Assembly (NCBI GenBank): GCA_964412195.1
Contig: CAYPNP010000010.1
Location: 1-64,000 of the forward strand
Source: CAYPNP01 sp964412195
GTDB taxonomy: Bacteria > Acidobacteriota > JAAYUB01
Reading direction: 5' to 3'
DNA length: 64,000 bases
Each line of letters starts with the position of its first letter. Position 1 is the first letter of the stretch. Shown one piece after another: positions 62,989 through 64,000 of the stretch. The notes beneath the pieces were generated by a model, which saw nothing but the letters and a program-made list of their open reading frames with translations, did no database searches and was not told where the DNA came from. Made by a program: the position numbers and the translations under genes.

Positions 62989-63671
62989 TGGCCTCCATAG
63001 AGTCCGAGTTTTCGGATATATTCCAAGACGGGCGCCGGGGCCATCCCGGCGCAATCCCGGCCGGATTCTACCATATGCCGGACTGCGGTTGAAGAAATAT
63101 CCGGTGTGCCCAAGTCCGCCAGCAGCGAGATCCCGGGCCGGTCCAGCTTTTCGCGCAGCTCGTCGTCCGGGCGGTTCCGACCGTCGAAGATCCGGTCCGC
63201 CGTGACGAGGGCCGTCGCCTCGGGGCCCAGCTCCACGCCGGGTCGCTGCACGAACAGGAAGCGGAACTCCCGCAGCAGGCCGTCGGCGTCCTTCCAGAGG
63301 TGGAAGTCGCGGAGGGAGTCCCCGCCGGCCAGGAACAGGATCTGCGCGGGTGCGTACCCGTAATGGGCGCAGAACCGGCGCAGGGCGTCGATGGTGTAGG
63401 ACGGGCCCGGCGTCTCCAGCTCCAGGGTGCAGGGGACCCATTCGGGCCGCCCCGCGGCGGCCAGCGCCACCATGGCGAAGCGGTGCCAGGCCGGCGCGAG
63501 CGGCCGGCCCAGTTTGTGCGGGGGCGTGTTGCCGACCAGGAAATAAACCCGCTCCAATTCCAGCCGGTCCACCGCGCCCCCAGCCATGACCAGGTGGGCG
63601 TTGTGGACGGGGTCGAACGTCCCGCCGAGGATGCCGACGCTCGGCGCGGTCCCGGCCCGCCCGGCGGTCAT
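62985..63671 (-). CDS. nadD: nicotinate-nucleotide adenylyltransferase NadD
   Basis: A 228-residue enzyme that joins nicotinate mononucleotide and ATP in NAD synthesis. The nucleotidyltransferase signature GILGGTFDPVHNAHLVMA is present, with the substrate-site FLVGNTPPHKLGR and the late ISSTAVRHMVESGRD (ISSTxxR). ATG at 63671 overlaps the obgE stop (ATGA) with GGAGG seven bases upstream; the longer frame is just obgE sequence in another phase. Confidence 0.96.
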   Translation of the reverse strand: MTAGRAGTAPSVGILGGTFDPVHNAHLVMAGGAVDRLELERVYFLVGNTPPHKLGRPLAPAWHRFAMVALAAAGRPEWVPCTLELETPGPSYTIDALRRFCAHYGYAPAQILFLAGGDSLRDFHLWKDADGLLREFRFLFVQRPGVELGPEATALVTADRIFDGRNRPDDELREKLDRPGISLLADLGTPDISSTAVRHMVESGRDCAGMAPAPVLEYIRKLGLYGGQ

Positions 63672-64000
63672 GATCCGGCCTCCGCGGGCGCGGTCCCGCC
63701 GACGGGAGTGAACACGATCTCGCCCAGCTGCTGCACCAGCTCCGGCAGACCGGTCCCGGCGACCGCCGAGATGGCCAGGAAGGGCAGCTTCTTGCGCCGG
63801 CAATACTGGCGTAGGCGCTTGAGCTGGGTTTCGTCGGAGAGGGCGTCGATCTTGGTGGCCACCACCAGCATGGGCTTCTCCAGCAGGGCCGGGTTGAAGA
63901 GCTTCATCTCCTGGTTGATGGCCCGGAAGCGCTCCACGGGATCGCGGGGCTCCAGGCCGGACACGTCGACGAGGTGGGCCAGGACCGCGGTGCGCTCCAC
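63668..64000 (-). CDS. obgE: GTPase ObgE, C-terminal part (cut by window edge)
   Basis: The last 110 codons of an Obg-family GTPase, running off the right edge. Visible parts: VERTAVLAHLVDVSG, the G4 motif region VVATKIDALSDETQ (TKxD) and FLAISAVAGTGLPELV as G5, ending soon after, so no long C-terminal extension. Obg acts in 50S ribosome assembly and stress control. The 5' end, glycine-rich Obg fold and Walker A lie outside the window. Confidence 0.9.
   Translation of the reverse strand: MERTAVLAHLVDVSGLEPRDPVERFRAINQEMKLFNPALLEKPMLVVATKIDALSDETQLKRLRQYCRRKKLPFLAISAVAGTGLPELVQQLGEIVFTPVGGTAPAEAGS

Overview
The window is high-GC Gram-negative DNA with densely packed genes, many ATGA/GTGA start-stop overlaps, GTG starts, and several intergenic patches of low-GC degenerate tandem repeats. 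Gene content (secA with a SEC-C tail, an exosortase-A-type exopolysaccharide cluster without the exosortase, dockerin-bearing secreted proteins, GAF/PAS sensor kinases and sigma-54 activators) fits an environmental bacterium, perhaps Acidobacteriota or a neighbouring phylum. That placement is an inference from style of content; no rRNA or other phylogenetic anchor is present. I saw no tRNA, rRNA, CRISPR array, IS element or phage gene.

Layout. Positions 1-26.5 kb are mostly housekeeping and regulation: a radical SAM/SPASM protein, a cytidylate-kinase-like enzyme with a DHA2 efflux pump, a secreted hypothetical protein, two tandem phosphotransacylase paralogues, a secreted gluzincin-like metalloprotease, a PAS histidine kinase coupled to a REC-PAS-kinase protein, an MBL-fold hydrolase, moaC, guaB, a GNAT-like protein, murJ, secA, two unknown genes, and finally a GAF histidine kinase overlapping a sigma-54-dependent response regulator.

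Positions 26.9-59.7 kb form one large exopolysaccharide (EPS) region. Directly after the response regulator come the export protein, outer-membrane barrel, chain-length determinant, a DUF4388/tyrosine-kinase fusion, the initiating sugar transferase, deacetylase, asparagine-synthase-like amidotransferase, acyl carrier protein, FemAB-like GNAT, O-antigen-ligase/Wzy-like polymerase, aminotransferase, glycosyltransferases, SGNH-like lipoprotein, Wzx flippase and a further glycosyltransferase. A second part holds opposed blocks: CapK/PaaK-like ligase with a hexapeptide acyltransferase (minus), deacetylase-glycosyltransferase-ATP-grasp (plus), GT-C-like membrane protein with a beta-helix protein (minus), and a further glycosyltransferase (minus). 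It ends with a plant-type leucine-rich-repeat protein carrying a dockerin and a second small dockerin protein.

The regulatory reading is the most interesting result. I see matches to the sigma-54 -24/-12 promoter before the export gene, before the acyltransferase/CapK pair, before the beta-helix protein, and a weaker one before the LRR-dockerin gene. A 20-bp dyad AGTGGCAC-N5-TACCACT occurs about 190-240 bp upstream of the first and last of these. Together with the kinase/sigma-54 regulator pair that precedes the cluster, this suggests a self-contained two-component sigma-54 regulon controlling both the polysaccharide and its surface proteins.

Positions 59.9-64 kb are again housekeeping, all on the minus strand: partial obgE, nadD, rsfS, a receiver-less sigma-54 activator, rlmH, a DksA/TraR-type zinc-finger protein and a ComF-family phosphoribosyltransferase.
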